From an uncultured Lachnospiraceae bacterium (lineage in GTDB: Bacteria > Bacillota > Clostridia > Lachnospirales > Lachnospiraceae), in the NCBI GenBank assembly GCA_910585625.1, contig CAJUFQ010000003.1:98568-162567 (forward strand): a stretch of 64,000 nucleotides of DNA, written 5' to 3'. Positions 50,826-60,027 of this stretch are shown here, piece after piece (the stretch's first letter is position 1; each line of letters starts with the position of its first letter). Below the pieces are notes generated by a model. The model saw only the letters and a list, made by a program, of their open reading frames with translations. It ran no database searches and had not been told where the DNA came from. The position numbers and the translations under genes are program-made.

Positions 50826-51236
50826 TCAGCTGGAATAATTCTCCAAAAAGTTATAAAGCTGTTCTTCACTGCTAATGATTTTTCCATCCTGGATTTCCTG
50901 CTGCAAGTTGTCTGGAAGATTCTCTAAAAGAATCCCTGTCGTTGCATATAAAGTCTCGCGGTCTGCCTGATATACGGCCACGAAGCCGTCTTCTGCCAGA
51001 AGCACATAGGCATACGGCTCTATCACGTGGAGGCTCTCCGCAGTGTTTGACATTTCCTGTTCCAGCTGCCTCTGCTTGTGAAGGAGGGCTTCATTTTTTT
51101 GCTGCAGCAAAGCAATATGCTGCTCATAGGCGTCCCAGTTTTTCCTGGTTCCTGCCCAGAACCCGAGACAGAGGCTTAAGCTGGCCGTTATGACAATCCC
51201 GAATACCAGCAAGCGGATACTACATCTTTTTCTCAT
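50826..51236 (-). CDS. BofC-like exported protein with coiled coil
   Basis: 136 residues: N-terminal signal anchor (about 8-28), a short coiled coil (about 38-68, IALLQQKNEALLHKQRQLEQEM) and a C-terminal domain YVLLAEDGFVAVYQADRETLYATTGI...LPDNLQQEIQDGK. The last domain resembles the bypass-of-forespore C C-terminal fold, in Bacillus an intercompartmental signalling protein of sporulation. Similarity is by eye. ATG has AAAAGGAG upstream. Neighbouring SpoVB-type flippase and YqfC/D are also sporulation-linked. Confidence 0.65.
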   Translation of the reverse strand: MRKRCSIRLLVFGIVITASLSLCLGFWAGTRKNWDAYEQHIALLQQKNEALLHKQRQLEQEMSNTAESLHVIEPYAYVLLAEDGFVAVYQADRETLYATTGILLENLPDNLQQEIQDGKIISSEEQLYNFLENYSS

Positions 51237-51313
51237 TGCAAACTCCTTTTTATGGTAGTATCTGCTAATTTTGCTAGTTTATTCAAGAAAAATCATGCCT
51301 GAAACATCCTTCT

Positions 51314-52969
51314 TTACATCAGATGCAATTTCTTGGCTATTTTGATGATAAGATTCCCCATTGGGAAGCTCCGCAGCTCACGCTCACGCAGCCCGCGCAG
51401 CAACAGCAGAAGTATGCCATACACACAGAACCCGATGACGATGGATGCAACGACGGCGACTGCGTTCATGTCAAGGAATTTCATCAACAATACATATACG
51501 CCATAGACAACACCGCCCATAACCACGGCACAGATGCTGGGAACAATGAATGTCCGCGGAATCTCCTGGCGGTAACGCAGATATTTGCGGATTGCCATTC
51601 CATTCAGGACGCACATCAAGAATGAGAAAAATGTGTTCGCCCATACGACTGCGTAAATATTCATGTCAAGCCCATACATCAAGGCTACCAGAACCCCCAT
51701 ATGTAACACCAATGCGATGACCGCATTTTTCACTGGGACATTCATACGGTTGACGCCCTGCAGAATGCCGTTGCTCAAGGTTGACAAGGAATAAAATATA
51801 ATGGAGACAGCCCCAATCTGCATCATTCTCTGGGGCATTTCCCGGTCATCCTGAAACAGAAGCTGCAGGATGGGAGAAGCCAGGACGGCCATGCCCACGG
51901 CACAAGGTATGGCGATAACCATGACAAAACGTATGGAGTAAGCGACCTTCCGCCTCACTTCCCGCATGTCTTTTGAGGTAAACGCACGGGAAAGGCTGGG
52001 AACACTGGACGCTGCAACAGCCGAAGCAATGGCAATGGGAACATTGACCAGGACTTTGTACTCCCCGACATAAATCCCCCACATCTTGCTGTAATCTAGG
52101 GCTTTGTACCCCTGATACTCAGCAATTTGCTTGAACACGCTGGTATCCAAAAAGGAGGTGATATTGTAAATAGTCGTACTCAAAAGCACCGGCAGGATAG
52201 TCATGACTAGAATGCCAAAAATCTTGCCATATCCTTCCGTCTTGCCGCTGTGATCGCTTCTGACCTGTCTGATGAACACGATACGGTAAATGAAAAAGAC
52301 CACTATCGTAAATAACAGAGCGACAGCTGCTCCGGCGCCCGTTCCCAGCGTACCGCCAGCTGCTCCATAAGCTTCTGCATAAGTAGCAGGATTTCCCAGG
52401 ACCGCGCCAATTTTCGTGCCATACCGGAATAACATATAGGCAGACCACACACTGATTCCGGCGTTGATAATCTGCTCAATTAATTGAGACATGGCGCTGG
52501 GCATCATCGTACCCATTCCCTGGAAAAAACCCCGGATAACGCCGAGTAACGCGACAACCAGCAGCGTGGGGGACAGCACTTTTAACGCGAAAATGCTCAG
52601 CGGCGTGTTCACGATATAGGTAGTGATGAACCCAGCGCCAAAATAGACAACCAGCGCGGCAACGCTTCCGGAAACCAGCGCAAACACAAGAGCTCCTTTG
52701 AAAATGCGGTATGCGTTTTTGCGCTGCCCTTTTGCCATCCGCGCTGATACCAGCTTGGAAACCGCCACCGGCAGGCTGTAGGAGGAGATTAACAGCAAAA
52801 TGCTGTAAATCTCCATAGCTGTCCCATAGTAATCATTTCCGATGTCACCAATAATGGATTTTAAAGGAATCCGATACAGCAATCCTATAATCCGGCTGAT
52901 AATGGATGCAACTGCCAAAATCGAGCCTTGTACAAGGAAATTGGATTCACGTTTTCTAGTCTCGCCCAT
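51314..52969 (-). CDS. SpoVB/MurJ-type polysaccharide flippase (MATE/MOP superfamily)
   Basis: 551-residue integral membrane protein with about 14 hydrophobic segments; MOP-superfamily lipid-linked oligosaccharide exporter. Opens with RESNFLVQGSILAVASIISRIIGLLYRIPLKSIIGDIGNDYYGTAMEIYSILLLIS, typical of the SpoVB/YtgP group. Could be the lipid II flippase or the spore-cortex SpoVB version; the sequence alone does not decide. RBS GAGG at the ATG. Encoded after the DUF3048 lipoprotein and before the BofC-like gene. Confidence 0.9.
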   Translation of the reverse strand: MGETRKRESNFLVQGSILAVASIISRIIGLLYRIPLKSIIGDIGNDYYGTAMEIYSILLLISSYSLPVAVSKLVSARMAKGQRKNAYRIFKGALVFALVSGSVAALVVYFGAGFITTYIVNTPLSIFALKVLSPTLLVVALLGVIRGFFQGMGTMMPSAMSQLIEQIINAGISVWSAYMLFRYGTKIGAVLGNPATYAEAYGAAGGTLGTGAGAAVALLFTIVVFFIYRIVFIRQVRSDHSGKTEGYGKIFGILVMTILPVLLSTTIYNITSFLDTSVFKQIAEYQGYKALDYSKMWGIYVGEYKVLVNVPIAIASAVAASSVPSLSRAFTSKDMREVRRKVAYSIRFVMVIAIPCAVGMAVLASPILQLLFQDDREMPQRMMQIGAVSIIFYSLSTLSNGILQGVNRMNVPVKNAVIALVLHMGVLVALMYGLDMNIYAVVWANTFFSFLMCVLNGMAIRKYLRYRQEIPRTFIVPSICAVVMGGVVYGVYVLLMKFLDMNAVAVVASIVIGFCVYGILLLLLRGLRERELRSFPMGNLIIKIAKKLHLM

Positions 52970-52991
52970 AGAAATTCCTCAATAAAATTGC

Positions 52992-54131
52992 CTACTGTTC
53001 TGTTGCCCTTGCCTCTGATAATTCTTCTTCGGTCGCATAGACGCCGAAACGGTCTTTGTATTTGTTACGTGCGACGCAGACCCAGGTCTTTCCCTGGTTA
53101 ATGGTGATTTCATTCCCGCTCTCATCAAAATAACGCGCCGGGGAATCCTCGTTATCCTTCGTCCAGGTCACCTTTTCCATTTTTCCATTCGTGATATAAT
53201 ACCCTTCTCCGCCGGAAAGCGTGTCAATATCCATGTAGCCGTTTTCATCTTTGTAAGACCAGTCGCAATATTGAATCAGGATATTCTTTACGGCAAGCTG
53301 CGCCTCCGTCGCACCGTCGATTTGCTTATCCTTGAATTCATAACGGTAATACAAACCATCCTCACTGTTATATACGAACCAAGGTTTATTCACAAAGTAC
53401 CCAGGGCTGACTACAAGCGCATCTTCCCCGGCAAGCTGGACTTTGGCGTCGTCATCCGCAAACTTGAAATGCCCGCTGTAATTCTCTGAAAGTTCTGTAC
53501 GGTAACCCATTTTCTCGATGCCGGCGTTGATTCCCTCCTCACTGGTAAATGCGTTGTGCGGGGATTTCCGTTCTGGGTCACGGTAAAACATGATGGATTC
53601 AATGGAGGAATCCATGCCGCTTAAGTTGTGTACATCATCGCGTGCAAGAATCGGCTCTGCATAAATCGCTTGTCCGTAATGCGCATAAATAGCATCAAAT
53701 TCCTTTGCAAAATAAATGAAGTAATGACGGCAGCTGCGCACAGAACCAATCTTCTCAAGTCCGCTGTAATCCCCGAAAATAGCCATTAGCCGGGTATAAG
53801 AACCCTCGACAGGCACCTCATAAATGACATCTGCGGAAGAAATCCCATACTGCGGCAATGCATCGGATGTATTGCCAATCATGATTGCCAACGGTCTCTT
53901 TTTCGCTTGTTCCTCGTCAATCCACTCTCCGGTGAGGTAGCTCTTTGCCATGCCCTCATGGGTATCTTCCGGCTCTGGTTCTGGCTTCGGTTCCGGCTCT
54001 GGTTCCGGCTCTTCCTCTTCCACTACTGGTTCCGGCTCTGGTTCCGGTTCAGCCTCTTTTTTCTTACCGCAGCCTATAGCAGTGCATAATACGCACGCAG
54101 CCAGGAGCAGATAGATCATACGTCTCTTCAT
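52992..54131 (-). CDS. DUF3048 (YerB-like) lipoprotein
   Basis: 379 residues. Signal peptide with lipobox CTAIGC (Cys about residue 21), then a tether of alternating Glu-Pro dipeptides (about 27-55), then the DUF3048 domain (RPLAIMIGNTSDALPQYGISSADVIYEVPVEGSYTRLMAIFGDY) and a C-terminal DUF3048_C part ending WVCVARNKYKDRF. Surface-anchored; function unknown, YerB in Bacillus is likewise uncharacterised. ATG 54131 has GGAGG 8 bp upstream. Confidence 0.9.
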   Translation of the reverse strand: MKRRMIYLLLAACVLCTAIGCGKKKEAEPEPEPEPVVEEEEPEPEPEPKPEPEPEDTHEGMAKSYLTGEWIDEEQAKKRPLAIMIGNTSDALPQYGISSADVIYEVPVEGSYTRLMAIFGDYSGLEKIGSVRSCRHYFIYFAKEFDAIYAHYGQAIYAEPILARDDVHNLSGMDSSIESIMFYRDPERKSPHNAFTSEEGINAGIEKMGYRTELSENYSGHFKFADDDAKVQLAGEDALVVSPGYFVNKPWFVYNSEDGLYYRYEFKDKQIDGATEAQLAVKNILIQYCDWSYKDENGYMDIDTLSGGEGYYITNGKMEKVTWTKDNEDSPARYFDESGNEITINQGKTWVCVARNKYKDRFGVYATEEELSEARATEQ

Positions 54132-54156
54132 AGTAATTTCCTCCAAAAATTTTATT

Positions 54157-54651
54157 TTATCTTAAAATTCCCATCTGACCCAGTATCTTATTCTGTTTTT
54201 CTTCCATTAAGCTGGATTCTTCCTGTGTCATATGGTCATATCCAAGCAAATGCAGGATGCTGTGCAGGATAAGGAATGCATATTCCCGTTCCTCACTGTG
54301 TCCGTAACTCTGTGCCTGTTCCCTCACCTTGTCAAGACAAAGTACGATATCGCCCAGAAGCGCTTCCCCGGTATCTGGGTTGAAGTTATCCTCATCTGCC
54401 TCAACTTCCTCAAAATCCCCAGGGGAACGATAGGCAATCAAAGGGAAAGAAAGTACATCTGTCGGGGCGTCGATTCCTCTGTGTTCCCGGTTGATATCCC
54501 GGATTCCCTCCGCGGACACAAACAGCAAACTTACTTCCGCCTCATAAGGAAATCCCTCTGCGTCAAGGGCTGTTTCCAGCACTTCCCTGGCAAGCTTCCT
54601 ATAGTCAAAAGCAAATGAAGCCTCCTCCTCTTCTTCCAGCACAAGTGTCAT
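54157..54651 (-). CDS. ybeY: Endoribonuclease YbeY (rRNA maturation factor)
   Basis: Zinc-dependent endoribonuclease involved in 16S 3'-end processing and ribosome quality control. The metal motif H-x3-H-x5-H appears as HSILHLLGYDHM near residue 128. Family segment ADTDVLSFP is seen as APTDVLSFPL. 164 residues. Overlaps the upstream HD-like gene by 4 bp, and is part of the conserved yqfC-yqfD-phoH-(pgpH)-ybeY order. Confidence 0.95.
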   Translation of the reverse strand: MTLVLEEEEEASFAFDYRKLAREVLETALDAEGFPYEAEVSLLFVSAEGIRDINREHRGIDAPTDVLSFPLIAYRSPGDFEEVEADEDNFNPDTGEALLGDIVLCLDKVREQAQSYGHSEEREYAFLILHSILHLLGYDHMTQEESSLMEEKQNKILGQMGILR

Positions 54652-55907
54652 AACAGTTTCGCCTCCTTTATCAGGTAATCCCTAATCTGCAGATACATAT
54701 TCATCCCAAGCCCAGATTGATCGTAAAGCCCGGCCGAGGAATTCTCATTCAAAGTCTGGTAAACAATAATATCCTGATTCCAGGTGCTTGATAAGGTGCT
54801 TTTATCCAGTACGTCAAACTTTGCGACCACGCTGTCCACAAGGTGGACGATTGCAGACTCCACTGTGGAAGGCTTCTTCTTCTCGCCATTGTATTCTTTC
54901 AGAATCTCTATAACCTCTCGCGGTAGGTAATTCAGCCGTGCCAAGGCAACGCCATTTTCCACATATGGCTCCCCGTCCATCCTGCCCAGGCGGTAATACA
55001 GACCGCCTGCCGCGGCTATGTTTGAATCCGCCCCCACAATATTAGCACATTTTTCAGCAATCTGCGACACTTTTTTCGCATGTTCATAATCTGCTGCAGA
55101 AAACCGCTTCATTTCCCGTACCAGGCCGAAATTTTCTGACAATACTTTCTTTATTGCCTGTTCTTTGACCCCTTCCGGCTCGAAAAAGCACAGTTGGCAG
55201 AGCCATGCAGCCCCGGCCGCAGAAAGCACGCCGTTGCATAACGCATAGATAATCAGATTTACCTCCAGGTAGCCGGCATAAAGATAAGAGAAAAGCAGTA
55301 CGCAGCCGAATGGGAATAGGAAGAGAAACAAAATCCCCCACCAGAAATGTTCTTTTTTGTTGAGGAAATATGGGGCAAAGCAGCCGCAGAGCAAAAGAAG
55401 CAGGAAGCATAGCAGGACGTTTGCATCTCCTTCACCACACAAAATATAAACGGTACAATGGGCCATTCCGCACAGCATTCCGAAAATAGGGCTTACTATC
55501 ATGGATATCCCCAAGCTTAAAAGGAGTACCGGGCGCACGAATTCCGGCAGATACACAGACAGCACCGCCATTAGGCAGGAGATGAAATATCCCCAGGCAA
55601 ACCGCTTGTAATCTCCGAGCTTTTCCTGCATCCACGCCTGCTGTATCCTGACAATTTCTAGCGTAGTGAGGAGCAAAACCGCATAAAATATGCCGATAAA
55701 TACCAGGACTGCCTGCCGCTCCCACTCCACCCCGCAGATAACTCCTGCGGCTATGCTTTCCAGAACTGTGGAGATTGCGATGAGTGATATAAAAAACCTA
55801 CGGTATTTAAACTCGCGCTCCCTTAACCTTCTATCTCCTCCGGCCGCTTTTTCTGTCACGGCTCTTATCTTTGCCCGCTTTTCTCTCTTGTTTCTCATAT
55901 TCTTCAT
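54648..55907 (-). CDS. Degenerate PgpH-like 7TM-HD protein (predicted inactive)
   Basis: Occupies the pgpH (yqfF) place between phoH and ybeY; PgpH proteins are c-di-AMP phosphodiesterases. 419 residues: basic N terminus, about seven membrane segments (38-240) and a C-terminal HD-like domain (about 255-415). The large extracellular 7TMR-HDED domain is absent. In the HD domain H276 (YEHAKKVSQIAEKC) is kept, but where PgpH has YYHDIGK this protein reads YYRLGR (304-309), so the HD dipeptide is lost. Cleavage of c-di-AMP is not expected. The start overlaps phoH by 77 bp; ATG 55907 or 55898. Confidence 0.75.
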   Translation of the reverse strand: MKNMRNKREKRAKIRAVTEKAAGGDRRLREREFKYRRFFISLIAISTVLESIAAGVICGVEWERQAVLVFIGIFYAVLLLTTLEIVRIQQAWMQEKLGDYKRFAWGYFISCLMAVLSVYLPEFVRPVLLLSLGISMIVSPIFGMLCGMAHCTVYILCGEGDANVLLCFLLLLLCGCFAPYFLNKKEHFWWGILFLFLFPFGCVLLFSYLYAGYLEVNLIIYALCNGVLSAAGAAWLCQLCFFEPEGVKEQAIKKVLSENFGLVREMKRFSAADYEHAKKVSQIAEKCANIVGADSNIAAAGGLYYRLGRMDGEPYVENGVALARLNYLPREVIEILKEYNGEKKKPSTVESAIVHLVDSVVAKFDVLDKSTLSSTWNQDIIVYQTLNENSSAGLYDQSGLGMNMYLQIRDYLIKEAKLL

Positions 55908-56841
55908 AAGCCTTTACTATTTTTTGTACTAGTGGATGGCGTACTACGTCACTGCTTGTCAGCTGACAGATTCCGATGTCTTCCACACGTTTTAAGACCC
56001 TTAGCGCCACATCCATGCCGGAAACGCTGCCAGGAGCCAAATCCTTCTGGGTGGCGTCCCCGGTCACTACTACCTTTGATCCGAACCCGATGCGCGTCAG
56101 GAACATTTTCATCTGCGCAGGCGTGGTATTCTGCGCCTCGTCCAAAATGATAAACGCGTTATCCAAGGTCCTGCCTCTCATGTAAGCAAGGGGCGCAACT
56201 TCAATCAGCCCCTTCTCCATGTTTTTCTGAAAACTGTCAACTCCCATGATTTGGTAAAGGGCGTCGTACAGAGGACGCAGATAAGGGTCGACCTTGCTCT
56301 GTAAATCTCCTGGCAGGAACCCCAGCTTCTCTCCAGCTTCTATAGCCGGCCGCGTAAGAATGATGCGGCTGACGTCTTCGTTTTTAAATGCCGTGATAGC
56401 CATAGCCATGGCAAGATACGTCTTGCCTGTGCCTGCCGGGCCCATGCCGAATACAATCATCTTATTCCTTATTTCGTCCACATACTGTTTCTGCCCTAAG
56501 GTCTTGGGCTTAATCGGCTTGCCGTTAATCGTATGGCAAATCAGGTCTTTATCAATCTCTGTAATTGCTGTCTCCTTTTCGTCGAAAGTCAGGGCAATTG
56601 CATAATCCACATTCTGTTCCGTAATCTGGCTGCCGCGTTTGGACAGCTCAAACAGCTGTTTAAACACGCGCCGTGCTTTCATTATGTCCGCTTCTTTCCC
56701 CAGAAGCTTTAAATTATTCTCACGCAGTACTACGGTAATGCCGAACGCCCGCTCAATCTTCTTCATATACATATCAAACTGCCCGAACACGTTCGCAATG
56801 TGTTCAGCCGGTATATCAATTGCTGTCTCCATCAGACTCAT
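55831..56841 (-). CDS. phoH: PhoH-like ATPase
   Basis: PhoH/YbeZ-type RNA-linked ATPase that acts with YbeY. Walker A GPAGTGKTYLAMAMAI (about 134-149), Walker B FIILDEAQNTTPAQMKMFLTRIG. N-terminal KH-like region includes REHIANVFGQ-type sequence. 336 residues with a very basic C-terminal tail (last 20 residues mostly Lys/Arg), which overlaps the next gene. ATG 56841 overlaps yqfD by 26 bp; ATG 56832 possible. Confidence 0.94.
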   Translation of the reverse strand: MSLMETAIDIPAEHIANVFGQFDMYMKKIERAFGITVVLRENNLKLLGKEADIMKARRVFKQLFELSKRGSQITEQNVDYAIALTFDEKETAITEIDKDLICHTINGKPIKPKTLGQKQYVDEIRNKMIVFGMGPAGTGKTYLAMAMAITAFKNEDVSRIILTRPAIEAGEKLGFLPGDLQSKVDPYLRPLYDALYQIMGVDSFQKNMEKGLIEVAPLAYMRGRTLDNAFIILDEAQNTTPAQMKMFLTRIGFGSKVVVTGDATQKDLAPGSVSGMDVALRVLKRVEDIGICQLTSSDVVRHPLVQKIVKAYEEYEKQERKAGKDKSRDRKSGRRR

Positions 56842-58078
56842 CTTCTATCTGCCCTTCCTGTGGTTGGTCTGTAATGCTCGTTGCCCTGCGGGTACCTATA
56901 GGTTCAATGACTTTTAAGGTGCCAGAAGCAGTGCAGCTTTTTCCATCCGTTACTATCATAACATTATTTTCTATAATTTGAACCCCTTTTTCAGCTAATT
57001 CCTTACAAAATTCATCCAATTTTTGCTCTGCAAGGCTCGTTGCCTCCTTTTTGGTGTACTGTTTTGTCTCTGTCTGATACTCTTTTTGCGTTTCCCTGAC
57101 AAAAACCAGCGGCAAATAAAAAGCCTCGCCAATTTTAAGATCATACTCATCCGTTATAGTATCATACTTTTGAAATTTATGCAAAAAATGAGGCGCCTGG
57201 AATTGTCCCTGCAGGATCCGGAAACCGTAAGAGCTGCTCTCCCTGCCTGTAAACACTTTATCTTCGTATTTCAACGGAAATGCGTCATGGTACGTGTAAC
57301 TGGTAATTCCCAGGATATCCGCGTCTGATACGCAGTACTGGTAATTAGCAACTTCCCCTGCGTCGTTCATGACAGGATTCTTTCCTTCCACCAGTAAGTC
57401 GCCTGGCTTCACCACAGCTCCTTTTTCCACCTTAGGCGTCCCTGATCGGGTAAGGATGCTATAAACCTGGGCTTCTTTGTCAGCCACCAAATCACTTGGC
57501 TCATCGCTTTTGGACTGCTGTTCGGCAGCCTGTTGGTTTGTAGCGAGGTTCTCCTGGATATCAATGACCAGCATCGTGCCGCTTAATTTGGCCGACGCCC
57601 AGATAATGTCCTCGTATCCGGCGCGCAGCTCTTCTTCAATCTTCTCACAGTCTATTTTGCTTTTTAACAGCCCGTGGTATACCTGTTTTCCCTCCAAAAA
57701 TTTAATGATGTTGCTGTCCGTCTCATGCAGATTCCCATTTACTTCAATTTTCCAGACAAATAAGGACATTGTATAAAGGAGGGCGCAGCAAAGCACGATT
57801 CCGGCAAAAAACAGCTTGCGCTTCCGATAACGGCGCAAGGCAAAAGGGAATCCTGTCCGCTCAATAATGACTAGTTTTGTCCTTGTCTTTTTCAATATTG
57901 GCTTTAGCTGCTTAAAGCCGCGGATGCTGATGCAGAACTCATACTGCTCTTCGTGGTATTCCAGATTCCAAATCAGAATATTACGGCTGCTGCAAAGATT
58001 CAGGAAACGCTCCGGTGCATACCCATATAGCCTGACCCGCACGTATCCCTGCAGATATTTTACCTTATCAATTAACAA
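56816..58078 (-). CDS. yqfD: Sporulation protein YqfD
   Basis: Sporulation-linked membrane protein, SpoIVFA-group. N-terminal part about 1-85 cytoplasmic, one membrane segment (about 90-110, LFFAGIVLCCALLYTMSLFVW), then an extracytoplasmic region with VNGNLHETDSNIIKFLEG and LVIDIQENL. C-terminal acidic tail. 420 residues. Start is TTG 58078 with AAGGGG 8 nt upstream; no in-frame ATG is nearby. Always adjacent to yqfC in spore formers. Confidence 0.92.
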   Translation of the reverse strand: MLIDKVKYLQGYVRVRLYGYAPERFLNLCSSRNILIWNLEYHEEQYEFCISIRGFKQLKPILKKTRTKLVIIERTGFPFALRRYRKRKLFFAGIVLCCALLYTMSLFVWKIEVNGNLHETDSNIIKFLEGKQVYHGLLKSKIDCEKIEEELRAGYEDIIWASAKLSGTMLVIDIQENLATNQQAAEQQSKSDEPSDLVADKEAQVYSILTRSGTPKVEKGAVVKPGDLLVEGKNPVMNDAGEVANYQYCVSDADILGITSYTYHDAFPLKYEDKVFTGRESSSYGFRILQGQFQAPHFLHKFQKYDTITDEYDLKIGEAFYLPLVFVRETQKEYQTETKQYTKKEATSLAEQKLDEFCKELAEKGVQIIENNVMIVTDGKSCTASGTLKVIEPIGTRRATSITDQPQEGQIEDESDGDSN

Positions 58079-58090
58079 AGCGTTTACCCC

Positions 58091-58381
58091 TTAAGAATCA
58101 TATAATATCCCCTCAATGAAACCGGTAATTTTCATTTCCTCATTAGTATAGTATTCGACCACAAGCCGCTTACCGATGACGCTCACCTGGCAATTCTTGG
58201 TCTGCAGACGTATTTTTTCCCTTGTATAATCAATAATGCCTTTATAATTTTCTATCAGCACCTCGTTGCGCCCCATCGCTGTGATGATTACCGCGCCATA
58301 GACGATGTCCCGGGGCAGCTCTAAAGACTCTACGATATTCGATTTTACTTGTGTCAGTTTCTTTTTCTTCCATATTCCCAT
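58091..58381 (-). CDS. yqfC: Sporulation protein YqfC
   Basis: 96-residue YabP/YqfC family protein. Reads NIVESLELPRDIVYGAVIITAMGRNEVLIENYKGIIDYTREKIRLQT, an unmistakable family signature. By Bacillus knowledge it is expressed in the mother cell under sigma-E; no sigma-E promoter was confidently located here. 12 bp before yqfD. Confidence 0.94.
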   Translation of the reverse strand: MGIWKKKKLTQVKSNIVESLELPRDIVYGAVIITAMGRNEVLIENYKGIIDYTREKIRLQTKNCQVSVIGKRLVVEYYTNEEMKITGFIEGILYDS

Positions 58382-58477
58382 AGTTAAACATATGCTGCTG
58401 ACAGTTCAGCCATGCATAACAAATATAAGCTTGCACACAAGAATTTTCATGCATCTTTGCGGATTCCGCCCAGGCTG

Positions 58478-59800
58478 TTACTGAACCATGCGTCCGTTGC
58501 GGATAATCCCTTTCACCATAGGGACTTCTCCGGCAGGATCTGGGCCAATTTCATAAGCCCGTACAATCTTCCCATAAGCCTCCTTTGCCTTTTCCATGTC
58601 ATTGGCGTAAATTGTGGCAAGTGTATCCCCGGCGCGTACCATGTCGCCGCGCTTTTTATGTAACAGGATTCCGACTGACAGATCGATTTCGCTTTCCTTT
58701 GTGAGACGCCCGCCGCCAAGCGCAAGGGTTGCCAGGCCAATTTCTTCAGCAAGAATCCTGGACACAATCCCATCCTCCGTGTTCATGGCCTGCAGCTGGA
58801 TGTTGCCGACAGGCAGGAGTTCCGGCTGGTAAACGAAACGTTTGTCACCGCCTTGTGCTTCCACGAATTCTGCAAATTTATCCAATGCCGTCCCTGTCTG
58901 AATTGTCTGCTCCAACAGTTCTTTTGCCTGTCCGGGAGTTTCTGCCCTTCCAGCTGCAAGAACCATTTCTGTCCCTAAGGCATAGACAACTTCCATAAAA
59001 TCTTTGGGGCCAAGGCCGTTCAGTGAAAGGATTGCCTCTTTGACCTCCAGGGAATTGCCCACGGCATTGCCCAAGGGCTGATCCATATCCGTGATGACTG
59101 CAGACATCTGCTTTCCTGCATCCACGCCTATCTGCACCATCTCCCGGGCAAGCGCGAAAGCGTCTTCCTCCGTTTTCATGAAAGCCCCATTGCCGGTCTT
59201 TACATCAAGGACGATGGCGTCGGCGTTTGCCGCCAGCTTTTTGCTCATAATGCTCGCGGCAATCAGTGAGAGCTGGTCAACAGTTGCCGTCACGTCCCTG
59301 AGTGCGTAAAGTTTTTTGTCGGCCGGGGCAAGGTTGGCCGTCTGTCCCATGATTGCCATTTTAATCCGGTTCACGTTCCCATAGAATTGCTCTTTGGAAA
59401 GCGCAGTGGAAAATCCTGGGAAACACGCCAGCTTATCTATCGTCCCGCCAGTATGCCCAAGCCCCCTGCCTGACATTTTCGCCACCGGAATCCCCAGGGC
59501 AGCTGCCATCGGTGTCAATACCAAGGAAGTCTTATCCCCGACGCCGCCGGTGCTGTGCTTATCGACTTTGATGCCCTCAATCGCCGATAAGTCCAACACT
59601 TCTCCGCTGTCCCTCATGGCAAGCGTAAGATGCAGCGTTTCCTCCGCGTCCATGCCTTGGAAACAGACCGCCATCATCAACGCCGATACCTGATAATCGG
59701 GAATTTCTCCATTCGTGTAGCCGTTCACCATGAAACGGATTTCTTCTTCTGACAGATGTCTTCCACGCTTCTTTTTGTTTATAATATCATACATCCTCAT
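58478..59800 (-). CDS. pdp: Pyrimidine-nucleoside phosphorylase
   Basis: Phosphorolysis of thymidine and uridine to base and (deoxy)ribose 1-phosphate. NP-II family signature VDKHSTGGVGDKTSLVLTPMAAALG (about 82-106), SGRGLGHTGGTIDKL and the C-terminal ESEIDLSVGILLHKKRGDMV. 440 residues from ATG 59800 (AGGAGG 10 nt upstream). The open frame extends to 59905 through the promoter region and is not used. Own promoter at 59877-59905. Confidence 0.95.
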   Translation of the reverse strand: MRMYDIINKKKRGRHLSEEEIRFMVNGYTNGEIPDYQVSALMMAVCFQGMDAEETLHLTLAMRDSGEVLDLSAIEGIKVDKHSTGGVGDKTSLVLTPMAAALGIPVAKMSGRGLGHTGGTIDKLACFPGFSTALSKEQFYGNVNRIKMAIMGQTANLAPADKKLYALRDVTATVDQLSLIAASIMSKKLAANADAIVLDVKTGNGAFMKTEEDAFALAREMVQIGVDAGKQMSAVITDMDQPLGNAVGNSLEVKEAILSLNGLGPKDFMEVVYALGTEMVLAAGRAETPGQAKELLEQTIQTGTALDKFAEFVEAQGGDKRFVYQPELLPVGNIQLQAMNTEDGIVSRILAEEIGLATLALGGGRLTKESEIDLSVGILLHKKRGDMVRAGDTLATIYANDMEKAKEAYGKIVRAYEIGPDPAGEVPMVKGIIRNGRMVQ

Positions 59801-59876
59801 ATTTTCCCTGCCTCCTGCTGGATTGATATTGCAGGCAATGCCAAGTCTGTCTTCAGAAGGCATAAACCTTGCAGAT

Positions 59877-59905
59877 ATTATACCTTGAAACGCCTGCTGA
59901 ATCAA
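59877..59905 (-). promoter_or_regulatory. Promoter of the nucleoside phosphorylase gene
   Basis: On the minus strand TTGATT (59905-59900), 17 bp, consensus TATAAT (59882-59877). The leader is about 70 nt. No second structured element is clear. Confidence 0.75.
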
Positions 59906-60027
59906 TCAACATTTTTGCGGGCATATGCCTAACGCGTACCAGCTTCCTGACTGCCGGATATTGTATCACTGCGCTCCCCCAAATCTGAATCGGAACAATG
60001 TTTCGCTTTCACAAATCGAGTTCTTTT

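Noticed and set aside
58478..59905. Longer start (59905) for the pyrimidine-nucleoside phosphorylase
   Set aside because: The added 35 residues run through the promoter (59877-59905) and lack an RBS; homologues begin MRMYDIINKKK.
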